This document shows positions 1-14,200 of a stretch of DNA of 64,000 nt, piece by piece. The notes beneath the pieces are model-generated. The model was given only the letters and a program-made list of their open reading frames with translations. It was not told the origin of the DNA and made no database searches. Location of the stretch: positions 1,550,001-1,614,000 of the forward strand of contig NC_092474.1 in NCBI RefSeq assembly GCF_047495875.1, read 5' to 3'. Made by a program: the position numbers and the translations under genes. The stretch is from Pithys albifrons albifrons. Its lineage: Eukaryota; Chordata; Aves; Passeriformes; Thamnophilidae. The first letter of the stretch is position 1; each line of letters starts with the position of its first letter.

Positions 1-3000
1 AAAAAATGTTATGGAGCTAACAAAGAGAAGTGTTCTTTTCAGCAGAACTGTGTTTGAATAATGTTCACCTTTTCTTAAAAAAAATAATTATTTTGGAATA
101 TGCTAGGCAATCTCTCTAGATGAGTTAGGTAGATTAAACAGGATAAAAATAGTGGGCATTCCCTATTTTTCCATTGTTCAAACAGAGCTGCAAAATAAAA
201 GCTTGAAGCTCTGCAAGCTGCCAAGGATGCTGTGCCAGGCTCCTTCCTGTCAGGTACTGCATTGGTTGGGAACGGAGGCTCAAAGGGAAAACAACCCAAG
301 AGATTTAACATGCAGGTAATGCATCCTAACTTGGAGGATTCAGAGCAGCATTCAACAAGAAAAATCCACTTACAACTTATTAGCAAAATATGAACTGAGG
401 TGTCCTTTCAGCAAATTCACTTTTAAGAGCAGTTGCTTACCAAGCTTTCTACCCAAAACTGCTTTGGTATTTTTCTCATGAGGGCAGCACATGAGCACTA
501 ACAAACCATATTTGACTCAAATAGTCCAGTAATAGGTTTTATTCTAAACAATTAAAGATTAATATGGACTGCAAGGAAAAAAAGGTAAGTCCTAAGCCAA
601 CACTTACCTAATGAAAGCAAGGGAAACTCAGCAGCACTGAAAAGAATACCCAACAGAGAGCAAATATAGCTTGAACATAAATTCATGGTCTGTCTAGAAA
701 TGGCTTTGATGTTAAACCTCATATGGCACACTTAGCATTTTTTATAATTCATTTCCTATGGAAACTAATGAGCTTAAGGGTGAAATTACCTCATTGAAAG
801 TCAAAATGGAAGTGTGAAGAAAAGAAGGATGACCTGGAAAGAAGATTTAGAAGCAATCTTTGCATATTAAGCATTGCTGTGGGAAATAGTATAATTAGTT
901 TTCTTCAGAAGTTATTCCTTGGAATTGTGTAAGGGTTTTTCAGCTCCCAAACATCATGCAGAAAGAACATTAGATAAAATAGGTGGAAAAAATGCAAAAT
1001 CCCCACACATTCAAGAGATCATTTTCCTAACTTCCAGTGACTGTTGATTTATTTTTAAGAGGGCAGACTGCACAAATTAAGACTCCCTTCCAGAAGAAAG
1101 TTCTAGGGGGCCACAAGAAACCTGATTTTCAGACCACAGTTTAGAATTAAGCATTCTCCTCCCAAGTGCCCAACTCCTTTTGCTTGAATCAACTTATTTC
1201 CCAAAGCTCTTGCTGCAGACTGAGCCATCTGCCCTACACAGCCCTACTGAAGACGAGAAACTGATAAAAAATGGACCTATTTTGTTTGCTGAATGCACAA
1301 TGATTAACCTTGAAGTGTCAAATACCAGGATTTTCCTATTGAATTCAATGAAAACAGTATCAAAGCTTAAGCAGAAATTATCTGACACAGTTGCTGCTTC
1401 AAGTCCTTGGGCCACAGTGGGGGCTCTGGGTTTAACAGTGGCTGTGGAGGAGCCTGTTGGCAGCTGCCAAAGCCACACCGTGTGTTCCCTCTCACAGTCA
1501 CCCCACCATCCTCCTTCATTCTTTCCAGAGGAAGTGCTTGGAAGAGCCTGTGCTGATCACTCCATAGTGCATAAATCCCAAATCAGCAGCTTCCTCAAAC
1601 GAGATTAGTTACAAGCCATTTGTTGACATAATGGAGTATAAAGCATTAAACCCACCAATGGAAGTGCAGGACAAGCCAAAACTACCATTTTTAAGGTCTA
1701 CAGCTTGACTTTATGGTGCACAGAACAACACAGTGTTTTCACTTTTACATTACTTGAGTTTCATTTAAATTTAGTCTGAACAACAAATGACTGCTGGTTT
1801 AAGGACAGTAACAAAGATTAGCTACAACATTAAACATTATGTAGCTCCAAGTATGGGAATGGCAGCAGCACAAAAAACCCGGGATGCAAAACTACAGTTT
1901 GAATCTTAACAACCCTGGCATCACTGTCTTCCACCTCAGATACAACAGGGTGCAGACAAGTCCTCCTATTGACTCAGCAAGGGAAAGTTCCATGCAGAAA
2001 AAGTTCTGTTAACAGTAGCCACTTGAAATCTTGTAATTAAAATAATTACACCATTGCAAAGATGAACACAATATGACAATCATTTCCTCAAGCCTTCTGT
2101 TAAATCAACAGTGCTACAATGTTTGTCACTTCAGTGTTCATGGTGTTGCAAGAAATTAAAATTGTATATACTTTTTAAGAAGTAGCCAATTTGTTATTTG
2201 TAGCACCTTGAAACCATCTTTATTTTGCTTATATCATTCATTATAAATCCTGTAGAGATAACTGATGGTGCTTTGAAATATCATCTGACTCAAACTCATG
2301 TCATTTTCAGTTACTACAAGTTCAGGGACGATGTTTACTTGCAAACTCTCAACACTCCAATAACTAATATGCAATGACCAAGCACCAGCAGTGTTGCACA
2401 CACCCATTTCTTGGTGAGGGGACATGGCACAGAAGAAAGAGAGACAGAAAACTTACTTTTTTTTTTTAATTAATAACTTCTTAGTTCAGGAAAAAAATAA
2501 ATCACAAGAGAGAACTGGAAGAACTATTCTCCACCTTCTTTATAAAAGAACTTTCTCAATGAGAGAGACTATATACCTTGATCACCACTATATTAAATCC
2601 TATCATAATCACCTTGGTTTCCACATCTATTCTACCACTTTTCATGCTCAGCTTCCAAATATCTCTTATAAAGGAGGTGGGGGTGTGCTTTAGACAGGTT
2701 AAAAATATGCTGCACCTTTACAGTATTTAAACAATTACACCAAGCATAGTTCATACATTTATCACATTAACTATCACCTGGTAAACATACATTTAAAAAG
2801 GTCTAATGCAGAGTATGTAATACCCATGACAGATACTCTTACTTACTTAAGAGCATATAAAGATCAGGATTTATTCACCCTCCCTATCTGCAAGTTAATT
2901 TCTGATCTCTTCCTGGTGCAATATAAATGACCAAAACAAAAAAATCCCTTCATTCCATTGCACTACCACAATCCTATATGCATAGAAAGGCAGATTAATT

Positions 3001-4060
3001 ATCTGTGACAGGGAAAGGGAAGAGGGGTTTATAAAAGGAATCTGAAGAACAGCTACTGCACAGGTAGTTTAGATCTTAAGCATGAGTTCTGTTGTTTGGT
3101 TTTTCCCCCCCAATTTTTTTCTTGTAGTCACAGTACACTCCTATAAAACATAACTTGAGTAAGTGCAACAAGGTTGTACATTGTACTGGAGACATGTCAC
3201 TCTTGACCAACAGAAAAACTTCAGCACAAGAGGCTTGAACACTAGAACAGTGACAAGTCTGTGCTGAAAGCCCATCTGGAGTGTGGGAGTGGTGAATGAG
3301 AATGCAAAGCACATTTCTGCATATAATGTGCAAAGCCTTGATCTCCACAACTGCACTCAGTTTGCTACATGCACAGCCAGAGATGAAAATGAGATCAAAA
3401 CCAGCTGGGAATGGTTGTCCTGAGAAGATACAATAACCATTAAAAAATCTAAACATAAAATACAAATACAGAAGCAACAGAACATTGTTAATAATACTAA
3501 AAGACAGAAACACACTATTGTTGTTAAAAGAAGTTTCAAGTAATATTCCAGATCCAACTTCAATCCTACTCACAGGAGAAAATGCCCAGAGATTAGGAAG
3601 AGAAGTCCACACCAGAGTGTATTTTAATAGCATACAGGCATGGTCAACAGACCCATCCTTGCAACAGCTACTTTAAAAAATAAAAATCTAAACAGAAAGA
3701 CATCATTCTAATTAGCATTCATATTAAGATGTGCATTACTGGAAATAGTTGTTTAATTCACTGCAACCAGTAGACAGGATGTGCTGCATCATTTGTGCTC
3801 CATTTTATCCAAGGTATTGTGTGTGCACTTTTTAACATCCAAGTATAAATCCTGCTCATAAAATAAGGCATACTTAAAAACAACATGGTATCTACAGAGG
3901 TAACTTGGTATGCTTTCTGCTCATTCTGCTTCACTCTTCTAGGTGTGATGTAAAGGAAAAATTGGTCCCAGTTGAGGTTTGTCAACATGAGCAATCAGGT
4001 TATGATGAAACAGGTTTAGGTCACATCAATTCAGGGGGAAGGCGAGTGTGGGGATTTTTT
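1..4060. other. AT-rich non-coding DNA downstream of CHFR
   Basis: No open reading frame here resembles a known protein, and I found no exon with paired splice sites. The longest frames (142 codons on the plus strand near 1.2-1.6 kb, 185 codons on the minus strand near 3.1-3.6 kb) read as low-complexity sequence rich in Cys, Leu and Phe, typical of chance frames in AT-rich DNA. Several minus-strand AATAAA hexamers occur (for example near 1.05, 2.22 and 2.87 kb), so a longer alternative CHFR 3' UTR could extend into this interval. Confidence 0.5.
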
Positions 4061-5195
4061 TTTATTTTTAATGACACTTGGGACATCTCCTGAATGAGCT
4101 CTGCAGAAGGCATGAAAAAATATCTACATTTATTATGCCAGTGACACCAGTTCCCCTTCATCATCCCTATCTCTATCCCTATCCAGAAATGCCTCTATAT
4201 TGCTACAATTTGTCCACACTGACTTACTTTGTGTAAGATTGTTCCTTCCAGTAAAGCTGCTATATTCTGTTTTAAATTATAGCTTTTTCTACATTTTTAC
4301 CAGTGTATGCCTGCTAGACAACAGCTGCATTGCAGAGGTACATATTTAGCATATGGTACCAAACCAAAAAAGAAATACAAAAAAATGAACCAGTGTGTCC
4401 TACTGGCTGCTCTATGTCAAAAGCACTGTTTGGTCTTCTGATATAAAACAATACAGAAGTAATATTAGCAGAAGTTTGTTCTGCTTCAAGTATTACCCCA
4501 ACTTTAAATGTGATTTTCCAACTTCTGTGCAATTCATTTTGTAATTTCACGTGAATAAAAATATCAACATGTCTAAACTAAGAAAAGAAACTGTCCTACT
4601 TTCACTATAACACTGCACATATGGTAGAAGTTTTAAGTTGGAACAGCTATTTAATGGATGTTGTTTTAAAAATGAGTATTAATGTGGTTTCTTGCCCAAA
4701 TGCAATGGGGAGCAACAAAATATCAGACTACCACAAAATGCAGTTACAAACATACACTGACAGTTTCCTTCTTAAATATTAATGGCTCTTGAAATACCCA
4801 TCTGATACTTTTACAAAACTTCTCTCTTTTAAGTCTAACGATTTTTCTTAGTTTCTCCACAAGTAGTGCAAATACACTCCTTATTCTTAGGTCATCCCAA
4901 GATATGGCTGCTTTTTGGGTGTGTGGTTTCTGCTTGTGTTCTTCCCTGCAGTGACACAGGGACACTGTAGTTGTGAGAATGGAATGCAGTGCCTGCTGGA
5001 CTAACTTGGAAAAAGAAAAATCTACCTTATTCATGTACAGCTGTAAAATTCTACAAATTAAAACTTTCACATCAGATTACCTGATGCAAAAAGTATTGAT
5101 TCCCTGCTATGGGGGAACTGAGAAGATCCCCTGACACCTTAAACTGCACAAGCAGTGTTACAGGTCTCTGTCCCCTCTCTACAGACTACAGGTAT
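4061..5195 (-). other. CHFR: Probable CHFR 3' untranslated region
   Basis: The stretch follows the CHFR stop codon without a further coding exon. On the minus strand two canonical AATAAA hexamers lie close together, at 4134-4129 and 4066-4061, about 1.06-1.13 kb after the stop. They are the nearest plausible polyadenylation signals. The end point is an inference from these hexamers only; a more distal site is possible. Confidence 0.35.
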
Positions 5196-5238
5196 TCAGT
5201 TCTTGAATCGTGTTTGCTCACAAATGTGATTGAATTTC
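5196..5238 (-). CDS. CHFR: CHFR coding exon 17 (last)
   Basis: This terminal exon completes split Met664 and encodes KFNHICEQTRFKN followed by TGA. H668 and C670 belong to the end of the PBZ zinc finger. The acceptor is TTTCAG at the 5' side. The tail matches the conserved vertebrate CHFR C-terminus. Confidence 0.95.
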
Positions 5239-8200
5239 CTGAAATAAAATAAAAACAAGAAGTATTAAAATGTAACAAAGTTCTCAGAAGTCAGGCAACA
5301 AAAGCAAGTCAGCATCTTTCACAGGGTATTTTAAATGCTAACCAGTTTAAAGCAGAACATTCACACACTAAAGTATCTGTTTTTCAGAACCTGTCCAGTT
5401 AACACTCTACTACCATGTTACGTTTAACAGCATTTTCAACAGGTCTTGTGCCCAACCCTGGTTAGTTTTATGTACACAGAAAACCTGCTGTTAAAAGCAC
5501 TCCCCTGCACTTCTGCAGCCTTCAAACCCAAAAGGCAACTAAGACAGGAATCAGTGAATTAATTTTCCCCTGCAAGGTATTAGTAATTTTTAGTAGACAG
5601 CACTACACAAGTCACTAAGAACTAGAATTAACCAGGCTAATGATACATTCAACATAAACATGTTCTCTCCATGGCTTAGAACCCTCTGGAAAGAAAAAAG
5701 TTTTTCTCAGCCTGTATTACAGAAGTTTTATGGGAATGGCAAGCCTGTCTTCAGGGATGAAACAGATAACAATTTTGTACAAGGCACTTCTTCCCAATTC
5801 TCAAACACATCTCATTGTTCATTTTTGATTTTCTCTTACTTGAGTTACGTGTCCCTGACACGAAACCAAAACTGGAGTTGGGGTGTTGAGTGTGAATACA
5901 CTTGGGGAGGGGATGATGCAAAGGAGACCACAAATTTTCCTCCTTTTGCTGAATTAGATCAAAGATTAGAAAAACCTTGCTTACATAACCAAACTACTTA
6001 CCAAAACATTTTAGCACAATTAAAAGAAACTTAAGTGGATATTTAGGAGTAGTATGACAAGACTGTTTGCTTTTGGGGCTTTTAGAAACTAAGAGCAGCA
6101 GCCAGTGAAGTTCTAGGAATAGCTAATGCTTGAAAGAAAAAACAAATAGAAGAAAAAAAGGAAAAAAAACAAACCCTGAGTCATATCTATTCTAGATGAA
6201 ATTATCCAGCACAATATGAACAAAGATGAACGGTGAGCACTTTGATATTGAATTAACTCTAACATTTCAAAACAAAATCTCCTCTGGGAACACACACAGT
6301 CCTGTAATGTGAAGTTACAGACAGCAGTGGTACTTCAAATTTCATCTGCAACTTAAATCCAAAATTATTTTTGAAAGCTATTTGGTAAAACCCTCTGAAT
6401 TTCTAAGAGACTGTAGATGAATATTTCACAAGTCTGTCTTATGATCTGCTTGCCTGAGATGTACAGACTGGTTATTCTCAACCCGCAGTACCTGAAATAT
6501 TAAAGCAATTATGCTAAGCATGTATGTCCATTGCAACATTAGAAGGATACTGCAGAATCTACTATTCATTAAGGCAATTTCTAAATAAGAGGTAACAGCT
6601 CCTCTATCTTAAATTGCACTGAGAATTTAGAGAATTATTCATAAAGCAAGAAGGATTTCTCAACCCTCCCTGGAACCAGTTAGCTCCTAGGTAGAAACTT
6701 TTTGTTTTATGATATTTGACTTACCATCTGTGCATCTTTTCATAGAAATAAAACTGCAATGATCATCAATGGCCTTGATTTTTCTTTTCTAATCAAGTAG
6801 CTTGATTTATTTTGGAAGGACATTTCTCCTAAATGACCAGATACCAGGGGTCCAAGTCCCCTGGATGTATTAAACCCCTTGAGAAGTAGAGGATTAACCT
6901 CTTTTCAGGCTCAGTATTTCATTTTCAACACATGCCAGATTCCTTGGGTCAGAGATGTAAGACCCAGAAACTCCTCCCAAACCAGGAGCTGCTTAGGAAC
7001 CCTCTGTGGCTTATGTTACATGTTCCAAGCTTCTCTTGCTTCTCTTGTTGCTAATTATTCCCACCAATTTACTGAAGTGGGTGGAAAAATAGACTCAAGA
7101 AGTGTCAGCAATGGGTTACATCAATTTACAAATGCTGCCAGTGTCCTTCTGACATGCACACAGGGCTCATTTCAGAGCTGTGTTAAAAACAAAAATGACA
7201 AAAAAAATCCCCAAAGCTCACCCAATTTTGCTTTATGCTGCAACAGTGTTACTCCCACAGTTCCTGGCACTGCAAACGTTGCTTTTTTGGTTGTTGTTAG
7301 TGGGTTTTTTAAAGAAACACAAACCAAACTCCCTTTCTGAGCTGTGTAACTTACATGGCATGATGTGCTTTGACCTGAGTTCGACAGTTGCGCCCCCAGT
7401 AGCAATCGGGACGTGACGTGACAGTCACTACAAGAGAAGCAAACAAAATGCTACATTTATTACAAAGGTCATGAAATAAGGTGATGTACATTATTAAGCC
7501 ACTGCTAATAGGAAGGCTTTGTACAGAAACAAGGCATGATTGGCAAGAAACAACTGCAGAACTATATTAGTTCACCTTTCTGAAAACAAAGCAAACACCT
7601 TGTGAAGGACAAAAAACTAATTTATGATGAAAGGATTTGGTTCTCAGTGTTGTCAACTGAAGTTTTACCATTTCGAGAGTTTAAGACACTGGGCACTTGT
7701 CCAGATATATTTCCATACAAAAGGAAGATTATTAATTTGGGTAGAGTTTGTTGCTTTCCCCCACTTTCACATACATCACAACTCAGCTGTCCAGCAGGTC
7801 TCTACACTGGATTGAAAAGCAATACTAAGGAGAAATCAGGTAGAAATCAGGTTGTGCCTCACTCTGCACAGCAGCAGAAGCAGAGCTCTCAACAGCTGAA
7901 GACAGAGAAGCTGATGCTAACAACTGGATGGCCAAAATTAATATTTGCAAGCAAACTGTTGGGATAGCTTCTGTTGCAAATGATTTAGGTCTGAAGAAGG
8001 CACAGTTGGTTGCATGCTATTTTATACTAAAACTGTAAATGCAAACAGATTTAGAACTAGTTTATGAAAGCATTCTTGTTCCTAGTTGAGAGCTGGTAAA
8101 ATGTGAAATTGTTCAAGAGATGCATAATTTTATATATTTAAACGGGAAAATAAATTAAATTACAGCAGCTAGTTCCTGTTGATGATATTCTGGATTTTAG

Positions 8201-11200
8201 TGAATTCCTCTTTTTACTCTGCAGATATACTTATTGTACAGATGAGAAATGATACTGAAGGAAAAGGTTCCATTAAGGAGTCTGACAATAACTATACACA
8301 AGCTGACAAGTAAAGCAATCAGCAGATCTCCCTGCATGGACAGTTACACTGGGCTATATGAACAGCCAAAAAGAACATGGATACAAAGACAAATGTGACC
8401 TCAACCAACTTTAAACACTTTCCCCCCTTCCTGTGCAAAGCAATCCCCACCTGGCAACTCAGCAACAGGAATGTTCTGCCTGTACTGGTAGGCGAGTTCT
8501 CGAAAGCTGCGAAGGCCACAACAGTAGCAGAGCACTGTGTTTCCAGTAATTCTGTAATCTGGGGAGAAAACCAGTTTGTGCACAACGTCAGAGTAAGGCC
8601 TGAGAAATCAGGTTTAACTAAAGAGCCTGGACAGTACTTGTTATGTACACAGAAATCCAAACCTCTTGATAATACTACACTAGAGTTATGTATAGACAAG
8701 AACACACACTCAAACTGAAGTAACACATACCTGACAACATAAAAACTCCTCTCTGAAGAGCTAAGAGGCTTTCATTTAACATATTTTTCCATGTCAGACC
8801 CCTGGATGCCAGGTAATCCTGAAAAGAGCAACTTCAGTGTTTAATCAAGAAAAATCTTCAACCTTAAAGAGTAACCAAGCCATTTATTCTCAAATATTTC
8901 TACATCTAGATCTGTTTTCAAAATGAGTAGATGCTGATTACAAGATAATTAAGTTAAATATATTTAATACTTGCAAGATACTTTCAGATCACCAACATTA
9001 CCTTCCATTACATATCTTTTTCCCCTTTTTCCAGAAGATCCCCACTGTTGCCAAAAGTTTGCAAATAGATTCATGTCAGTCACACTATCCTTTGCCTCAA
9101 AATCAAGATTTCACACAGTTCACACAACTTAGGTAACCCTGTTATGGTATGAGCAAAATCTTCTCCATGCAACTTAGCATAAAACATTTAACAAGCCCTG
9201 CTTTCCTGACATAGTTTTAGTGAATTATTTTTCTCTTCTAATATTTTTGATGTTACACTTTAGACCAAACACATCTGAACTCTACAGTGTGTTTATCAGT
9301 CATTTAAACTCAAATTCAGAATTAGGTTCAGGATTTTGGCCTTCTTGGTACCTGTCTGGCATACACATTGGAGAAATTAGACATTGGGATTCCAGGAAAG
9401 TGATTTTTGCTGTTGTTAATTTGGGTGGCACAGGAAGAGCTCATGCTAAATGGAAGGCATCTGTAGAATATGCTGCCCTCTTACACAGACAGGGATCAGA
9501 GAGAAACTCGAGCTACTGCCAATCTAGACACAGTAAACTGTAACTTTGTTCCATCTGATCATTTGGGGTTCATTTAATCTGCCTTTTAGAATCAGGTTCT
9601 GCAAGTGACACAATGTAACTGTAACTGTTAGAGAGCACATCACTTTAATCAGTGAGCACATCTTAAACTTTGTACATTTGTTATTATGACACACAATGAT
9701 TTTTAAACATACCTTTAGGATATCTGACTCGTAGTGGTTGTTATTTAGGACTCCATCTAAACACTTATCACCAAGATTTATTTCTATTCAAAACAAGAAG
9801 AAGAAAAGTTACTATTTCTTCCCCCAACCCAACAGCCCTGACACACTTTCTGAAGGTTCTTCTGTTGCCTGAAATAATGTGCACAGGCTCATGTGAGCAC
9901 CAAGCACATGACTGCATTCAACATTTGCTAGAGCATGTGATATAGAACTTCCAGTGGCAAAGATATTGATATTTTACAATGTCACCTTTACTCCACAAAC
10001 ACTAATGACCTGCACAAATAACAGTGCTACTAAAGCATATTCCATCAGCTTCAAACTGCAGCCAAGCCATTCCAACTGTTCTAATTTATTTCTGAAAAAA
10101 TGTCTAAAACCTTGAGATTCAGAAGTTTGCATGTTCAAGAGGGCAAAGCTCTTTTCTAATCAGTTAATATCAGATGCTCAGTGCTCCTGAACTGATTTGT
10201 ATGGTTCTCTTACTAGGCTGAAATACACTATAGTTTTTTATGTGGCAAAGTATTGTGTTCAACAAGTGTAATTTCCAAGCCCAATGTGGTATAAAGACAC
10301 AAATTAAATCCTCTGAAAGTTAAGACACACACCACTTGAATTTTTTATGTTTGTGATGTATCTTTTTGCTACAAATTAATTTGGATTTCTTAAATAACCT
10401 AAAAGTCAAGACAGACATTATTGCAAAGTGAGCAGGATTATTCCACAGTACCACAGAATGGTGCCAAACAGCCAAAACATGCCATCCGGGTACAGCCCCA
10501 GTACAAGTGACAGAAGGGTTGCAGACAAACTGTACCTGTAAAATATCAAAGAAAACCCCTCTAAGGACCTGCACACAACAAAACTCAAGTTACTGTTCTT
10601 ATAAATCATAACAACAGAGCCCTGATAAACTTGGTTTTAAAAAAGATATAACTTTCTCATTTCATAAACATTCTATAGAGGCATAAAATTCTATAAATGA
10701 AGATTCTTTTATGCCATCTTTATACAAGAGTTCAGATACAGAATACTCGTATAAAAACCAGTCTTCAAAATAAATTTAAGTTTAATAAAAAGCAAGAAGA
10801 GACTGAGTTCTGGAGTCAAGATTTAAAAACACAAAACAAAAAATGTACACACATTGCTGAGGAGCAACATGAGGATTCTGTTCCCGCTCTGCCCTTCGGT
10901 CAGGCATTGGCTGAAAGCAGCAGGTGCATATTACGTGACTTCCTTGAGCAGGACACACATATTCCTGGGCAGCTGGATGAGTCAAAAAGGAAAAAAGAAG
11001 ATGGACTGAACACTGCATATAATTGCAATCTGGAGTAGGAATCTTAGGAAACATTAACAAGATAAAAATCTCAACACTGTAGTCCAAATGCCATGATATT
11101 TGCAAAGACACTGATGAGAAGTGGTGTCACTGTCTCAGTACTGTGAGAGTGAGCTTGCTTAGTTCATAACTCAGCACACTGTTACAACACAGCTCCTTGC

Positions 11201-14200
11201 CCAGTTCAGGGCAGTTGGAGCTAATCTTTCAGGGTCCCCTCCAACCCAAGCCATTCTTCCACTACCACACTCCTGGGATGATGTCGTGACACAGACCTGC
11301 AGGGAAGTTGGCAGATGTTGATGGTGCATCTCCCAGTGGTTGCATTCCTCCTGCCTCTGCCTCCTGGCCTGTGCCAGGCAGAGCTGGAACAGAGTGTCTT
11401 CGATACCCTGGGCACTGTCTGCATACTATATATGGTTGACTGAAAGAATAAAATAAAGTTATAGGAAATCACACCCAAAAACTGCAAATACAACTTACAT
11501 CCCTATGCTACACAAGGTTGGTCAGGCTCTCCAAGTTTAAATTTGGAATCTCCTCATTCAGTAACAGATGGAGTTTTATGTAACTCAGTACCTCACAGCT
11601 GTGAAGAGTGGTGTAGTTGTGACAGATAAAACCTTTGGGTTTTTTAGTATTCCCCAAGTAGTTTTTAAAAAAAGGAGGGAAAAAAAGAGCAATGTGACAA
11701 AGTGAGATGAGCAAAAGAGAGAGGAACAAAGCTGGAATAATTAGCTACATGAAGAATTCTTCTGTTCCTCTCTAGACATTGAGCAAAAAGTGTTGGAAAT
11801 AAAGAGGAGATATTTTGGTACTTGGGAATCCCCATCAGCTGCTTTGGTACCATACACCCAGTGAAAGCAGCATTCCAGACACCTCAGAAAGCACAATCAT
11901 TGCAGCTGCACTCACAGGGCCACAGACTGCTTTATCTCCTGAAAGGATCTCAGCCAGAAATCTGTCTTTTCTAAAGCAACAGCCAATTTGTAAGTGGAAA
12001 AGGTAATTTCACATATCTAACATGAAGCTGTTGCACAACTCAGGACAGAACTGTTGGTCACAAAGTGAATCTTTCTGGACTTCTAAGGAGTTGTAATTTT
12101 AATTATTTTTTGTTGACTGCTCAAGGTTCAGTAGGATGGCCAGTAGAACTGCCAAGGTAATTACTGCTAAGAATGAACTTACTTGTAAGCAAAACTAAGA
12201 TTCATTCTGGCAAGATCACAGAAACACCATCAGCAATAACAGCATTTGTAAAACCAGCTCAGTCTGTGGGTTTGTGCATTTAAACTTAAGTACATCTAAT
12301 TCAGAGCACAACTTCAAAGTAGACATACCTGATATCTGAAGATTCACTGTCTACATCTGACAATTCCAACAAATCTTCAGAACTTCCCTCCTCATCTGAG
12401 AAAGATCTCCTCACCTTGGGCTGCAGCATGTCTTGGGTGATTTTGTTTCTCGCGTCCATGCTGCGCACATCGTCCTCGTTACGACACTTATCTGGCAGGA
12501 GAACCAAACTCAGATTTCAAGAGAAAAGAACACCTCACGTCCTTTATCTGCACCCTACTTTATTAACACAGTTATGATTATTGTTTCCATTTCCATAAGA
12601 CTTGGTTTTGGATAACAAAGCTCTAGTTAAATTCCCCTCTCTGTTAATGAAATGCAGTTTCAAGCAAGGTAAGTTTTGTTTTCAAGAGGCCACAATCAAA
12701 GTTAATTAAATCCCCGTTTGTTTTTCAGAAGTATCCAATATCCTTCTTATAATTAAGTAACAAACCAGAATGAAGAATTCTAGCATACTCAGTTATGGCA
12801 TTCTATCACCTTCCACGAGTCATTATGCCATGTCAAATACCCTTGTTTTCTTGTCACCACATCAGAGAAAACAGCAGAGTAATAAAACACACAGATACTG
12901 CATAGACAAGCACGTGAGTACATCAATCATGCAGCTCATGTGTGAAATACAACAGATTCTGCTGCCCACACTGTGCAACTTGCCTGGATGCTGAATCAGA
13001 TAAGCTTCTACCAAGTTGTTCAAGATGTGATTTTTACAAATACGTTCTACTGGACAACGACAAGTTGGACATAGAGAAGACCTTTCCATCCATCCTGAGT
13101 AGCAGGCAGCACAGAAAGTATGCATACAAGGCTGCAAGCTGGAAAACATAAATGGAGTCAAAATAGAAACATTTAATTTTTCCAGAGATTTTCATAACAC
13201 TCCAAAACTATGTAGCTTTGATTTGACTGTATATATGAGGTGGGGGAGAGGGACTCAGAAGGGCTTGTGAAAATGCTCATTATCCTGACCTCCTCAAACC
13301 CTGGTCACTGAATTTCAGGCATTATTACCACATGATTACAGCTTTTGTCACTCTTACATACCTTACACAGTCATGCAGCAGTTCTTGGCAGATAATGCAA
13401 GTTAATGTTTCTTCCATCTTATCTGGTTTCACATTTGACGTTTTTGCATCTTCAGAGCCAGTTTTAATTATACATTCACTTGGAGCTGCTGGTGAAAGAT
13501 GTGGACAAGTCTCTTCACCTACAAAGACAGAAGATTCCATAGGATATAGTTTCTGAAACTTTTTAAAACTTATTTTTATTTAATTATTAAAAAAAAAGAC
13601 CTGAAAGATACACACTGATTCAGTGTGCACTGGCAATGGTCCCACTAGAAGTTCTTGCTTTACACATAACAGCTTCTACTACGGAAGACATTATTTTCAC
13701 TGGACCAGAAACCAAGTCAGTATGAAGCAAGAAACAAAATGAAAGACTGATGACAGCTGTTCTACTTCAATTTAGAGGGGTGGGGGTTAGGTTGCACAAT
13801 ACTGGAGTATACTAGCCTCCTTTTAGTTTCTTCTTTGCAGGTTCCAAACCTTCCTCCTCCCCTGCTCTTGGAGAATCCGATTCTGTTTCTTCTTTGACAG
13901 GGATTTCTGAAGCGATTGCAGAAGTTTCAACATTCATATCCAGCCTCTCGTGCTTGTTGTGCAGTGCTGTGACACTCACAGACTCTGAGATGGGGAAAGC
14001 AGGCACAGGAGGGACAACTGGGGATTGTGATCCTATAAAATAACAACAGAAACATGGACACAGCTGCACACACAGGACATGTGAAACCAAAAGGCACTCA
14101 AACCCTAACGAGGCACACACATCAATCCAAACACCTGAATAGGAAAAAGGGGAGCAGAAAAGCAACATCTGCATAACTTACTAAATGCATTCTGAACCAA

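Noticed and set aside
1180..1608. 142-codon plus-strand frame
   Set aside because: No recognisable domain, and another frame overlaps it on the opposite strand. It is likely a chance open frame.
3076..3633. 185-codon minus-strand frame downstream of CHFR
   Set aside because: Low-complexity Leu/Phe/Cys/Ser composition, no domain, no consistent splice sites, and AT-rich surroundings. It may be part of an extended 3' UTR.
13519..13560. Alternative upstream acceptor (GTTTCAG) for CHFR exon 7
   Set aside because: It would enter in phase 0, which does not match any usable donor for exon 6, and it would add residues absent from other CHFR proteins.
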